A DNA stretch of 64,000 bases from Hsuehochloa calcarea. Lineage: Eukaryota > Streptophyta > Magnoliopsida > Poales > Poaceae. Both the position numbers and the translations under genes were made by a program. Within the stretch, counting starts at the first letter, position 1. Every line of letters starts with the position of its first letter. The stretch is from assembly GCA_036346395.1 (NCBI GenBank), contig CM070613.1, positions 20,640,818 through 20,704,817 of the forward strand, in the 5' to 3' direction. This document shows, piece after piece, positions 48,420 to 61,300 of this stretch. Below the pieces are notes generated by a model. That model did no database searches, was not told the DNA's origin, and saw only the letters and a list, made by a program, of their open reading frames with translations.

Positions 48420-49547
48420 ACTAAGGACTTAACTTTGTGAGCCATTGATCTCGGCCATACCGTATAACCACATGTCTAGTATGAGGATGGACCTGACCAA
48501 ATAGTTAGCAATATTTTAATTTAAACTGTCATGGTAGTGTAGTTTATAGGTTTACAGATGGATTCACATGGCGCAAGAGGGGGCTTTTGGTGGATGGTTT
48601 AGTCCAAAGGAAGCGAAATCTTAGCGGATAGAACTGGATTAAAACAAAACTTTGTAAAAGCCTTGTGATAATCGTTTAGTCGCACACCTTCGGAAGTGTG
48701 TCAGACGAACACTACAAACTAATGATCTCTTGTGGTTCAACCTGTACAACCTCTGCAGAGTGTTATAAACTATTCAAATAGCCGTGTCCCCGGTTATGGA
48801 CAATGCTGAGTGATTTCACACGATGGGTTGATTTTCTCAAAAATGTTGGAATGGTTTGGTTGGGAAGTGTTCTAGATGTTGGTTATTTGTTGGGAAGTGA
48901 ACGAGTGTTCACTAGTTGTTTTAAAGAACTTGTTTACTTATGTATTAATATCTTTTAAATTATACTTTTCAATCTATTTGTTGTATTTGTTGTTAATATT
49001 GCTTTCTGCAAAAATAGTCATAAAGCTTTCATTGTCAAGCCTTGCATTAATACTATTTGTATATTTTTCCCTACGACTTGCTGAGTACTTTAAGTACTCA
49101 CAGCTTTGCTTCATTTGTTGATCAGTCACCGAGGAAGAACCATGAAACACTGAGTTTTACGAGGAGTACTTCGAAGACTATACGAACTAGGATGCGCTCT
49201 CCACTTGATTGCATGTGGGCATGTCGGATGGCCACCACGAGCTTTTATTCTACTACAAGTTTATATTTTGTCGTTAAGCCTTGCATGACAAACTCTGTAA
49301 GACTGGACCATAAGGTCCTTTTGCTACTAGTGATATTAATTTGTCTGTTTCTTAGATATTTTGTTATATGAATATGATTTTATCGATGTTGCAACTGTGT
49401 GAACTAGCTACTGATCTAGGATTAGTTCAGAATGCATAGAGAGCTCGGATCCAGTGATCTAGGGTCCCGACAAATTGTCAATGAGAGCACAAGTTTTTTA
49501 TAAACCCCTTATTCACCCCCTTCTAGTTAGTCATTCTTGATCCTACA

Positions 49548-49606
49548 ATGGTGTATAGCATCGGTGTATCTTTTGCTACTGCTGCTGCTACCGCCAGTAT
49601 GAGATA
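49548..49606. other. 59-bp interval between H LTR and element E
   Basis: Not assigned to an element. It contains an imperfect GCT repeat (about 49574-49590). The last five bases (AGATA) are the probable left target-site copy of E. Confidence 0.4.
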
Positions 49607-52600
49607 TGGTCGGGACCCAAATATGCAAATCTGGACCCTCTGTGTATTCTGCACTAGTCCAGGATCACGCTAGTGCACACAGTGTCAACATTGATGAAAT
49701 ATCACATCCATACAACGAATATAAGAATAAACGAGTACATTTAAATAACAAATAACTGTTGGGACCTTATGGTCGAGTGTTACATTTATTAAGCCATGCA
49801 AGGTCGATAATAAAGAAATAAAGCGCAATGAAACGAAATAAACTCCGTGGCTCCCATCAATTTACCACAGCAACCGATCGATCAAGACCCTAACGCTCAA
49901 CCTTCGAGAACTCTTCTTCAAAAGTAGGCGATTTACTCCTCCACTTCGTTGATTTGTTTAGCAAGAGTGAGTACACACCGTACTCGCAAGTCATACCACG
50001 TAATGCAATTTATAGATGATGGCTTATTCCAAAGGAATGGCTTCGTGGTTGTTTTGCGTAAATGCAACATTTGCAATTGAATACAAATAATAGATTGAAA
50101 GCATAATTCAAAACAAATAGACAATAATAAGTTAACAATTGATTTCACAAAGGACACATGCCTAATCAAGTTCTTTCACACAATTGAACAAGTTATCTCA
50201 CACACGGTGACCCTTCCCAATTGTTTTATGAAAATCTACCCTCGTGTGAAATTCCGAGCATGTCCATAACCGAGGACGCGCTATTCGAATAGATTGGTTT
50301 AAACACTCTGCAGAGGTTGTACACTTTACCCACACGATGAAATCAACCGGATCGAGTTGATCACAACAAAACCTTTCGAGACTTCATCTCAAACAATGAC
50401 ACTCTGGTGTGCTTTATCGCCGTCCAATTTGTACACACACTCTTGGAACGACACACACCATTGGACAGGATGCAATGAATCGTCCCGCGATGTGACATAT
50501 CACACCTCCAAACCCATCACATAGCTTAAATACAACCCGAGTTGTCAATGTCAAGACTCCATAACTTACTAAGTCGCCCAAACCCATACTAGGCATGTGG
50601 TCGCACAAGAAGGCCCAGTTCAATGGCGCACAAAGTTAAGTCCTTAATTGACTAAGGCAAGACTTCGATTTAACCCAAATCACAAAGTTTATATCACACG
50701 ATCCACCATTCACACGTAATCCACCACTTGCCTCGCCTAAATCTTTTCCCACCGTTGATTAAGTGCAACACATGCCATCAACGAGTAACAAGACACAAGA
50801 CACACAGATTCATCACACGCCCATAATCACTTAGTCAAGTTTATAATTGCAACTCACATGAAATGATGACTCGTGGCATGGCTAAGCGCCTAATCGATCT
50901 AACCAACCCACGTTGGTGCTACGATAATACCAACTAATAATTAATCAACCTAGGGTGACAAAAGATCATGGCATACAATAGACAAGGTGGCATAACAATT
51001 TGGATTAATAACTACACCCAAAAGCATTTAAATAAATACTTGAAATAGAATGCAATACATTGAAACAAAGTATTTTGAAAACTGGGTTCAAAATGATCAA
51101 AGGTATAACTTGCCTTGGAATAGATCTAGATATTGGTCTTGGTCTTGAGTTGCTCCTTCTTACGCAAAATTCTCAAGTATCGACGCCTACTCGCAAACGA
51201 GACAAAAGAAACAAAACAAATAAATAATAGAGGCAAAACAAACTCCAAAAATTAAATAAAATTCATAAATAAATAGATCTGAATTTTATATGAATTTACA
51301 AATTTGAATGGGCTCAATCGGAGTTCGGATGCAAAAGATATGGGCTTTGGAAGATTGGAAAATCAATTAAACCCTAAATTGATTTTCTCGATTTTCCGAA
51401 TTATTTTATAAAGGAAAATCGAATTATTGCGCAATGCTTGCGCCACCGAGAAAAAGAAAATAATTAAAATCAAATCGACAGTGGGCCCCACTGTCGCTGG
51501 CTCTACCACTGAGTGGAACCGGGTTCACCGCCACGGAGATTTGGCGCTGGATCGAGCCACGCGGACGCCAGTGGTCGCCACGCAGCGACACGCAAGCGCA
51601 CGAGGTGATGTGGCGCGGCGTGGGCGCCGACGCCGCCACCAAGCCGGCGCGCGCTGGGACCGAGGGCTCGCCGGCGTTCGGCGGCGACTTCACGGCAATA
51701 AGCCCAAAACGGGTTACCAAGGGGCGGGCGGTTACCGGAGGTGACGGCGAGCTCGGTGGTAACGGCTCACCGGGCGGCGGCGAAGAAGGTGGCGGCGGCG
51801 TGTGCTCCCGTTGTCGGACGGTCCGGCAACGGTGGTGGAGGCGTCCTCGGGCGAAGGCGACGGCGGCACCGTGTAGCTCCGGTTGTTGCGAGCACGAGGG
51901 CAGTGGCGGCACGGACAACGAAGGTCTGGAGGCGGTGGAATCCGGCGGCGAAGAGGTTGCGGCCGGCGGTGAACCTTCGGGCAATGCGGCCAAACGAAGA
52001 CGAAGCAGGGGGCGGCGCCTTAGGGTTTTGGTGGAGGAGGTCGGGGCGAAGAGGTTGGCACAGGAGGCGACCCTTTTATAGCCCCGGGTGGAGAGATATC
52101 CGGAGAGAAGGCGGCGGCGCGCGAGGGCTGAGTTTCGGGCGCAGGAGAGTCCCCGAGGAGACGACGGTGATGTGGCGAGGCGGGCCACCGGTCACGGAAG
52201 CAAGCGGCGCGGGGCGGCCATGGGCCTGGCCGCGAGAGCAAGCGCAGCAACATGGCGAAGCGGCAATGAAAGCGATGGAGATCCTACTACCGAGAGCGAG
52301 CGAGGCGGACGCGAAGGCGAAAGGCGATCGCGCGAAGGGGACACGTGGCGGAGATCAGCGGGGCAAGGCGGGAATGGGTCATGGAGTGGGCCGAGGCGAG
52401 GAATAGTCTTGGGCTTCGCCCAAGATCGTTCGAAGGATTTAAAATAGGTTTTTCTTTTAAATAAATCCAGAAAATGCAAATAGCAATTAGAAAATAGCAA
52501 ATGACTTTGGAAAATTCCGTAAAATTCTATAAAATATAACAAAGCATATAGAATCTAAATAAAATAGTTTTGACAATTGTTGATGTTGGGATTAAGCACA

Positions 52601-52724
52601 TTAAATCAATTTGTCCTTAAAGTCCATATTAAGCTTTTTAAATTAATATTCAATAAATCCAAATGGTGAATTTTCTTGCTACCAATATTTAAAAGATTTT
52701 AAAGCTCAAATTTGGGATGTTACA
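49607..52724 (-). repeat. 3' LTR of E
   Basis: It parallels 58391-61507 throughout. AT-rich outer parts flank a GC-rich block (about 51480-52400). A TATA box, CTATAAAAG on the minus strand, lies at 52073-52081, so the GC-rich block below 52045 would be the transcribed leader. PPT at 52727-52735 (AAGGGGAGG on the minus strand) abuts the LTR. Confidence 0.9.
52073..52081 (-). promoter_or_regulatory. TATA box, E 3' LTR
   Basis: CTATAAAAG on the minus strand beside a CCCGGGG run; the counterpart in the 5' LTR is CTATAAAG at 60859-60866. Confidence 0.65.
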
Positions 52725-55700
52725 AACCTCCCCTTAAACGAATCTCGCCCCGAGATTAGGCTAGCTAGAGAAAAGGCTAGGAACTCGGATTTCAACTCTT
52801 CTTCACGCTCCCGTTGCTTCTCCTTCCGAGTGGTTACTCCACCGACTTTGCGTAAACGAACGGTCTTGCTTTCAGTGCGGCGCTCGACATCCAAAATATT
52901 GATAGGTCGCTCTTTGTACGTGAGATCTTCCTTCGCTCAATTGACTCCAACGGGTCGCTTCTTCTAGCACACGAAGACACTTCTTTACCGAGAGACATGA
53001 AAGACATCATGCACTCGCTAACGATCATGGTAACTCCAACTGTACGCAACTTCTCCACGGCGTTCCAAAACCTTGAATGGACCCACATATCTAGGAGCAA
53101 GCTTCCTTTGGTGTGGAATCTCTTAACACCTCTCGAGCGGAGTAACTCAAGATACACAAAATCCTCTCGTTCAAAGTCGAGGTCACGACGACGATTATCC
53201 AGATAACTCTTTTGCCTAGATCGGGCTATCTTTAGTCTTTCTCGATCATAGCAACTTGTTCTTGACTTCTCGAATAATATCCGCCCGAACACTACACGCT
53301 CAAATTGCTCTCGACCAATTCAATGGAGTTCGCAGTACGACCATACAAAGCTTCAAATGGTGACATCTCAAACCGCTTGATAACTCGTTGTTGTATGAGA
53401 ATTCGTGATACGGTAAACTTTTATCCCAACTGGTAGCATTAGCTAAGGCACGTGCTCTCAACATATCTTCTAATATCCGTTGACTCTTTCACCATCCATC
53501 CGTCTATGGATGATAAGCGATCGAAATTCGGATGAGTTCCTGTGGCTTCATGTAGACTCGCGTAAACGAGAGGTGAATTGAGATCCTCGATCCGACACTA
53601 TCTTCTTAGGCACACCGTGCGATCGACGATTTTTGACATATACAATTCCGCCAAGCGTCTCTCGAGTAAGTGGTTTTGACTGCAAGAAATGGGCAACCTT
53701 AGTCAAACGATCCACTATTACCCAAATCGAATCATAACTGATTGAGTCTTGGGTAAACCGTAATAAAATCCATACCGATCTCTTCCCACTTCCATTCCGT
53801 ATCTTCACGTTGTAGCAATCCCGCTGGTCTCGATGTTCGCCTTTACTTTCGACACACGCCGCATAAGGCAACGAACTCGCGACGCCTCGCTTTAAGTTTG
53901 GCCACCAAAACTTATTCTTAACATCCCGATACATCTTAGTGCTTCGTGGTGAATTGAATACTTTGAGTCATGGGCTTCCTTCGTAATCACCGTCTTAATC
54001 CATCCATATCCGTACACGATACGCCCATTGATCCACAAGATATCATGATCATCTATGGTGAAGTCTTTAAATTTTCCTTCGACATCTTCTTCTTGAGATC
54101 GGCAAACTCGTAATCCTTAGGTTGAGCTTCACTAACTGTTTCTCCGAGTAGATTGCACTTCCAAATTGGCCACAAATCCTTCCTAACAACTTCTAGTCAG
54201 TAGCTTCGGAATTCCTCCCAAGTTCTCAACACAACTCTTTTGCTTCCGAGCATTGCGGTAGCTCTTACGACTCAAAGGCATCTCAGAACTACATTGGCCT
54301 TACCAGATGGTAATGGATTCCAAGATTATAATCATTTATTAATTCCAACCATCTTCTCTGCCTCATGTTCAAATCGATCGAGTGAATATGTACTTCGTGC
54401 TTTTATGATGCGTGTAGACTTCACAATGACATCAGATGAGATAATGACGCTAAATCTTCAAAGCATGCACTACTGCACTAGTTCCAAATCATGGGTAGGA
54501 TAGTTCTCTTCATGAGGCCTTAATTGCCTTGACGCATAAGTTTACGCCTCTTCCTTCTTGCATAAGGACACATCCTAATCCTTGACGCCAAGCATCACAA
54601 GAGATATCAAAATCCTTACTAATATCCCAAGCAAAACTAGCATCTGGGTGAAGTCAAACGCTTCTTCAATTTTTGAAAACTTTCTTCACAAGTCGGGTCC
54701 AAATAAACTTCTTCTCTTTCTTCAATAATTGCGTAAGAGGCTTAGCAATCGTTGAGAATCCTTCAATGAAACGACGATAGTATCCTCGCCATTCCCAAGA
54801 AACTACGAATTTGAGTAACCGCCTTGGGCCGCTCCCAATTCATTACGCTTTAACCTTCCCGGTCAATCGCTACTCCTTCTACCGTCATCACATGACCGAG
54901 GAAATCAACTTTCTTCTTCCAAAAGTCACACTTGCTGAACTTGGCATACAACCGATGTCCTCTCGAGCTTTCTAGGATTAATCTCAAATGTCTGTATGTT
55001 CTTCTTCCGACTTTGAGTATACCAAAATATCATCAATGAATACTACCACGAACTTATCCAAATATTCCATGAATACTTTGTTCATCATGTTCATGAAATA
55101 GGCAGGGGCATTAGTCAATCCAAAAGACATGACTAAAAACTCATAATGTCCATACCGGGTTGAGAAAGCGGTCTTTGGTACATCCTTAGGACAAATCTTC
55201 AATCGATGGTAACCTCGATCGCAGATCGATCTTGGAGAATACTCCGCCCTTTCATCCGGGTCGAACAAATCATCTATTCGGGCAATGGGTACTTGTTTTT
55301 GATGGTGACTTCGCTTAGAGAACGATAATCGATACACATTCTCATACTTCCATCTTTCTTCTTGACGAACAAAACCGGTGCTCCCCATGGCATTTAACTA
55401 GGTCTTACAAAACCTTTCTCAAGTAGTTCTTCTATCTGCTTCTTCATTTCCACAAGTTCATCGACTCGCATCCGATAGGGTCTCTTGGAAATTGGTGCTG
55501 TTCCTGGCACTAGATCGATGACAAACTCAATGTCACGGTCCGGTGGCATTCCTGGTAACTCTTCTCGAAATACATCTGGATAATCTTTTACTACAGGTAC
55601 ATCTTCCAAAGAAACCGCCTTCGCATCGCTGACTACCAAATGTCCATCACGCATCGAGGTGGCTAGAAATTCTACTTTCTTTCCCGTGGTATCCTCAATT

Positions 55701-57184
55701 GTCACGGCTCTTCGCCACAATCTAGCATCGCTTATGTTTGGATAACCAATCCATACCAAGTATGACATCTATGGTCTGAGTGTCTAGAACTATTAGGTTG
55801 GCTAGAAACTCAACTCCGCCTATGAGTAGCCTAGCTCCTAAACATCCAACTTTAGAACTTAGCTCGCCTCCAGCGATCGACTAACAGAGTATGCTTAAGA
55901 TGCATAACTTCCAATTTGTTCTTAGTTGCAAAATTCCGTAAACAAACGAATGCGAAGCTCCGTAATCAAATGAATCGATGCAGTATCGAATTTACTAGAA
56001 CTTACCCAAGACAACGTCGGGTGCTGCTTGGGCTCCTTCTAGAGTGACGTGGTTGACACGGCCTCGACCACCGATGGCGGTGCTCCTCCGGATTGACCGT
56101 AGCTTGAGAAGTTCCTTGATGGTTGCCTTGTATCGTGTCTTGGCCGGTGTGTTCCCAAGGTTGAAGCGCATCGAGTGATAGTCCCATTCTCGGACATCGG
56201 TTGGCGAAATGCCCGGCCGACGGCTGTAAAGCAAACTCGTTGTATTCTCGTGGGTTGCTTATCGATTGGGGTTGATAGTGCGTGGTTGCGAAGTTTCGAG
56301 CAACCGGGCGAGGTGAAGTTGGTGCAGTGGTCCGCGAACTCGTGGTGGAAAACGGCTAAACTGCGGTGGAATCATTCTTGCCCTCACCGGGTTGGTGACT
56401 TCCTTGTCGAGCCATTTTGCGCTACGATGATCTTCCAATTCCTTGCGCTTATCCTCTAGAATCAAAGCCTTGTTGATTAACTCTTGAAAATCGTGAAAGG
56501 TGTGGGCAATCAAGTTGACTTGAAGTCCAGTTGTTCAATCCTTCGTAAAACGACTGACGAGCCTTGTCGCTGGCGACATCTTCGCAAAGATATCGAGCAA
56601 GTTGAGAGAATTTGTTGAGGTAGTCGATCACCGACATTCCTCCTGCTTGAGAGCACGAAATTCATCCTTCTTCAGATCCATGATTTCTTTCGTACATGAT
56701 ATCGGGCGAAAAGCGCCAGAACTCTTCCCAAGTAATATCTTGCGGCGTTCCATGCGCAAGACAAAGTTTTCCCACCATTCGCAAAGAATGCCTTCCATCC
56801 GTGAGAGGCGATGTAACTTTTTCATGATCGCCGCATTGAGTGATCGCAGCTTCTCTCAATAACACGGCCAATCATCGCCTTCTACCGTGAGACATGTCCG
56901 TAAAAGGTTGGTGGACGGTCCTCATAAACTCCGCCAACTTGATGATCCATTGTGACCATGAGCAATCTGGGGTTCCATTGTGATGTCGATTGTTGTTGTT
57001 CGTTATTCATAGCTTGCATCCGATTCATCATGGTGTACATCACCGGGTCCGAGCCGCCATGAATGCTCCAAAATTCGCAGATCAACCGAAGGTGCTTGTG
57101 GTGGAACCGCTTCGCGGGATTTGCTCCGCCCTTCCGACATCGAGTATCGTAACCACTTGCGCAGCCTTGACGAGTCCGAACCAT
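52725..57184 (-). pseudogene. E gag-pol
   Basis: Gag starts at ATG 57184 (MVRTRQGCASG), with Gag core pieces ITWEEFWRFSPDIMYERN and MSVIDYLNKFSQLARYL (56870-56560) and a degraded zinc knuckle near 56170. Protease remnants lie about 55930. The pre-RT segment at 55768-55394 contains [19 protein letters not shown]. The RT core at 55388-54984 has FIDD codons at 55029-55040. RNase H near 54500 contains YPTHDLEL. Integrase at 53934-53548 contains NKFWWPNLKRGV, DSIWVIVDRLTKVAHF and VSDRGSQFTSRL. The tail ends with EREEELKSEF near 52790. Frames change at least ten times; several breaks coincide with lost CAG/CTG, so decay cannot be separated from sequence error. Confidence 0.85.
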
Positions 57185-57457
57185 CCGTGAATCTCCAAGG
57201 GTTAGATAAGGTAGCAAGCACGAGATAAGTTGTAGAACTAAGCGAGGTAGGTAAAACCCAACAACATATTTTAAGAAAGCTCAATCAAACTCTTATATTG
57301 ATTAAGATAATAGTATGGCTTGCAACAAATGCCTAAGGGCCTTTGCACTCATACTTGCACACAAAAATAAGGACGAACTTAAGCACACCAAACTACCGCC
57401 TAAAGGGCGACTCAAGACATAAAACTGGCTAAGCCTGAAACAACGCGAACAGACTAC

Positions 57458-58192
57458 TCAATCAAATAGCCTCCGCAGCCTTGACGGTGCTCCCGCCAGA
57501 GACTCAAAGTGAGCCGCATCCTTGCAAACCGATCCCGATGTCCCGGATGGTGCAATAGGAGCAGTGTCCTCGTGCAGTGTCTTTGGTGCTTCGCTCACGC
57601 TCACCGGCTCTTTCCGTTCACCGGTCCATCGCCTTCTTCGGTCTTCCTCTTCAGTGTCTTCTTCGTGTCGTCCATAAAGAGTTTCTTCTAATATGGCGAT
57701 CCTTTCTTCAGCTCTCTGAAGAGTCTCATAGGTACACTCCAGCTCTGGAGCGGCTAACTCCAACGATTCTTCCTGAGCAATGGCGAATCGGGCGAGATGC
57801 ACAACGGTGGCGTTGTCTTTCCTCCAGTGAGACGGAAAACGTGCAAGATCCACGCCGGAAGTGCGGGATGATAACGGAAAACGTGTCACGAAGCTCGAGA
57901 GTAGATGTTGCAGATCCTCGGGATGGCAAGGCGTGAAGACTCGGATTGCTTCAATCCAAATACTCCTTCGAGCCGAGATGTTCAATGGTTTGCTTGCCTT
58001 AGTGTTTCGCTCGGCGTAGATGGTCAAATGGCGATCACTCCACGATCTCGGCCGCTCACAATCCAAGCACCGCCAGGGTACAATGGACGATCGAACCCTC
58101 CAAATACTTGTATTAACTTCCAAAGCTCGGCGGCAAGTCCTCCCTTGCACTCTCCATAACTCTGAAGACGAGGCATCTGTCAAGATGGACAA
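57458..58192 (-). CDS. extra ORF upstream of gag in element E (orf0-like)
   Basis: An open frame of 244 codons on the minus strand, between the PBS (58374-58384) and the gag ATG (57184). The C-terminal half has a heptad-like, coiled-coil-prone segment (YETLQRAEERIAILEETLYG) followed by a strongly charged Glu/Arg run. An additional ORF before gag (orf0) has been described for the rice gypsy elements RIRE3 and RIRE8, and the position here matches. Function is unknown. The N-terminal half is Arg/Trp-rich and could be out of frame with the ancestral product, given the indel pattern of this region. Confidence 0.5.
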   Translation of the reverse strand: MSILTDASSSELWRVQGRTCRRALEVNTSIWRVRSSIVPWRCLDCERPRSWSDRHLTIYAERNTKASKPLNISARRSIWIEAIRVFTPCHPEDLQHLLSSFVTRFPLSSRTSGVDLARFPSHWRKDNATVVHLARFAIAQEESLELAAPELECTYETLQRAEERIAILEETLYGRHEEDTEEEDRRRRWTGERKEPVSVSEAPKTLHEDTAPIAPSGTSGSVCKDAAHFESLAGAPSRLRRLFD

Positions 58193-58373
58193 GGATATAA
58201 AACATCTTTAAAGGCAATGGGAGAGAAAGAATTTCAAGAATAGTTGAGTCAAGAGAGACATGAGATGAGTTAAAGAGTTCAATTAATCTTGCAAGTTAAT
58301 ATTTGCTTTAGAAAATAGTTTTGGACTCACTAAGAACGGCCAATCTAACTAGGGTCAAGACCTACAACAAGAT

Positions 58374-58384
58374 GGCTCGATACC
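58374..58384 (-). other. primer binding site of E
   Basis: TGGTATCGAGC on the minus strand: the initiator tRNA-Met PBS with CAG reduced to CG, as in M and the TRIM. Confidence 0.75.
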
Positions 58385-58390
58385 ACCTCC

Positions 58391-61300
58391 GCTCGGGATC
58401 CAAATATGCAAACTGACCTCCGTGTATTCTCGTGACTAGTCCAGATCACGCTTAGTGCACACAAAGGTCAACATTGATGAAATATCACATCCATACAACG
58501 AATATAAGAATAAACGAGTACATTTCAATAACAAATAACTGTTGGGACCTTATGGTCGAGTGTTACATTTATTAAGCCATGCAAGGCTGACAATAAAGAA
58601 ATAAACCGCAATGAAACGAAATAAACTCCGTGGCTCCCATCAATTTACCACGTGCAACCGATCGATCAAGACCCTAACGCTCAACCTTCAGAGAACTCTT
58701 CTTCAAAAGCAAAGCATTTACTCCTCCACTTCGCTGATTTGTTTAGCAAGAGTGAGTACACACCGCACTCGCAAGTCATACCACGTAATGCAATTTATAG
58801 ATGATGGCTTATTCCAAAGGAATGGCTTCTGTGGTTGTTTTGCAGAAATGCAACATTTGCAATTGAATACAAATAATAGATTGAAAGCATAATTCAAAAC
58901 AAATAGACAATAATAAGTTAACAATTGATTTCACAAAGGACACACAGCCTAATCAAGTTCTTTCACACAAACCAACAAGTTATCTCACACAAACCGACCC
59001 TTCCCAATTGTTTTATGAAAATCTACCCTCGTGTGAAATTCTCGAGCATGTCCATAACCGAGGACGCGGCTATTCAATAGATTGGTTTAAACACTGCAGA
59101 GGTTGTACACTTTACCCACACGATGAAATCAACCGGATCAGAGTTGATCACAACAAAACCTTTCAGAGACTTCATCTCAAACAATGACACTCCTGGTGTG
59201 CTTTACTGCCGTCCAATTTGTACACACAGCCCTTAGAACGACACACACCATTGGACAGGATGCAAATAATCGCCTCCGCGATGTGACATATCACACCTCC
59301 AAATTTCATCACATAGCTTAAATACAACCCGAGTTGTCAATGTCAAGACTCCATAACTTACTAAGTCGCCCACCCATACTAGGCATGTGGTCGCACAAGA
59401 AGGCCCAGTTCAATGGCGCACAAAGTTAAGTCCTTAATTGACTAAGGCAAGACTTCCAGCTTTAACCCAAATCACAAAGTTTATATCACACGATCCACCA
59501 TTCACACGAATCCACCACTTGCCTCGCCTAAATCTTTTCCCACCTCGTTGATTAAGTGCAACACATGCCATCAACGAGTAATACACACAAAGACACACAG
59601 ATTCATCACACAGCCCATAATCACTTAGTCAAGTTTATAATTGCAACTCACATGAAATGATGACTCGTGGCATGACTAAGCCTAATCAGATCTAACCAAC
59701 CCACGTTGGTGCTACGATAATACCAACTAATAATTAATCAACCTAGGGTGACAAAAGATCATGGCATACAATAGACAAGGTGGCATAACAATTTGGATTA
59801 ATAACTACACCCAAAAGCATTTAAATAAATACTTGAAATAGAATGCAATACATTGAAACAAAGTATTTTGAAAACTGGGTTCAAAATGATCAAAGGTATA
59901 ACTTGCCTTGGAATAGATCTAGATATTGGTCTTGGTCTTGAGTTGCTCCTTCTTACGCAAAATTCCTCAAGTATCGACGTCTACTCGCAAACGAGACAAA
60001 AGAAACAAAACAAATAAATAACAGAGGCAAAACAAACTCCAAAAATTAAATAAAATTCATAAATAAATAGATCTGAATTTTATATGAATTTACAAATTTG
60101 AATGGGCTCAATCGGAGTTCGGATGCAAAAGATATGGGCTTTGGAAGATTGGAAAATCAATTAAACCCTAAATTGGATTTTCTCGATTTTCCGAATTATT
60201 TTTATAAAGGAAAATCGAATTATTGCGCAATGCTTGCGTCACCGAGAAAAAAGAAAATAATTAAAATCAAATCGACAGTGGGCCCCACTGCCGCTGGTTC
60301 TACCACGGTGAATCGGGTTCACCGCCACGGAGATTTGGCCCGCTGGATCGAGCCACGCGGACGCCAGTGGTCGCCACGCAAGCGACACGCAAGCGCACGA
60401 GGTGATGTGGCGCTCGTGGGTCACGCCGACGTCGCACACCAAGCGGCGGCGCAAGGCGGGACCGAGGGCTCGCCGGCGTTCGCGGCGACTTCACGGCAGT
60501 GAAGCCCAAAACGGGTTACCAAGGGGCGGCGGCTACCGGAGGTGACGGGCGGAGCTCAGCGGAACGGCCACCGCGGCGGCGAAGAAGGTGGCGGCGGCGT
60601 GAGCTCCGCTGTTCGGACGGTCCAAGAACGGCAAGGAGGCGCCTCAGGCGAAGGCGACGGCGGCAGTGTAGCTCCGGTTGTTGCGAGCACGAGAGGCATG
60701 GCGGCGACGGACAACGTAAGGTCTGGAGGCGGTGGAATCCGGCGGCGAAGAGGTTGCGGCGGCGGTGAACCTCGGCAACGCGCCAAACGAAGACGGGCAG
60801 CGGCGCCTTAGGGTTTTGGTGGAGGAGGTCGGGCGAAGAGGTTGGCACAGAGGCGGCCCTTTATAGCCCCGGGTGGAGAGATATCCGAGAGAGGCGCGGC
60901 GGCGCGCGTGAGGGCTGAGTCGGGCCGGGAGAGTCCCCGAGGAGACGACGGTGACGTGGCGAGGCGGGCCACCGGTCACGGAAGCAACAAGCGCGCCACG
61001 GGCTTCATGGGCCACCAACAATGAGTAAGCGGAGCAACATGGAAGTGGCGGCAATGAGCGATGGAGATCCTACTACCGAGAAATGAAGCGAGGCGACGCG
61101 AAATATGAGCGGCGATCGCAAGGGGACACGCGCGGAGATCCAATGGGCAAGGCGGGAATGGGTCGGGAGGGCCGAGGCGAGGAATAGGTTGGGCTTCGCC
61201 CAAGATCGTTCAAGGATTTAAAATAGGTTTTTCTTTTAAATAAATCCAGAAAATGCAAATAGCAATTAGAAAATAGCAAATGACTTTGGAAAAATTCCAG

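Larger units (their letters stand above)
44120..49472 (+). mobile_element. gypsy solo LTR F (about 3.26 kb), split by solo LTR K
   Basis: It starts TCTAACATCCC (the expected TGTAACATCCC with TG changed to TC) and ends GGGTCCCGACA. Perfect AATTG duplications lie at 44115-44119 and 49473-49477. It is the same family as the LTRs of E and as D. Features inside: a pyrimidine-rich tract (44575-44640), a TATA box (CTATAAATT, 44887-44895), and a GC-rich CCT/CAC leader (44900-45480) with overlapping open frames in several phases that look non-coding. Solo LTR K sits at 46334-48419. No internal domain remains. Confidence 0.9.
24284..49547 (+). repeat. 3' LTR of Sirevirus H, cut into four pieces
   Basis: The pieces are 24284-25126, 27327-27461, 43745-44119 and 49478-49547, together about 1.42 kb. 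They are separated by a gypsy solo LTR, the G array and solo LTR F; each interruption is bounded by its own 5 bp duplication (TCAAG, GATTG, AATTG). The LTR starts TGAAAGCATCTAGACCCC and ends TTGATCCTACA. A TATA box (GCTATAAATACC, about 24997) lies in piece one. CGGTACTACCG or CGGTAGTACCG palindromes occur at 24676, 24692, 24807 and 24931. No second H LTR is present. Confidence 0.85.

Noticed and set aside
51424..52447. Several long overlapping ORFs on both strands (up to 254 codons)
   Set aside because: They lie in the GC-rich leader of an LTR, are low in complexity, overlap each other on both strands and are not kept in the paired LTR. Kept only as a finding about the block.
57509..57936. 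Plus-strand ORFs of 60-119 codons
   Set aside because: Antisense shadows of the minus-strand ORF upstream of gag in E.
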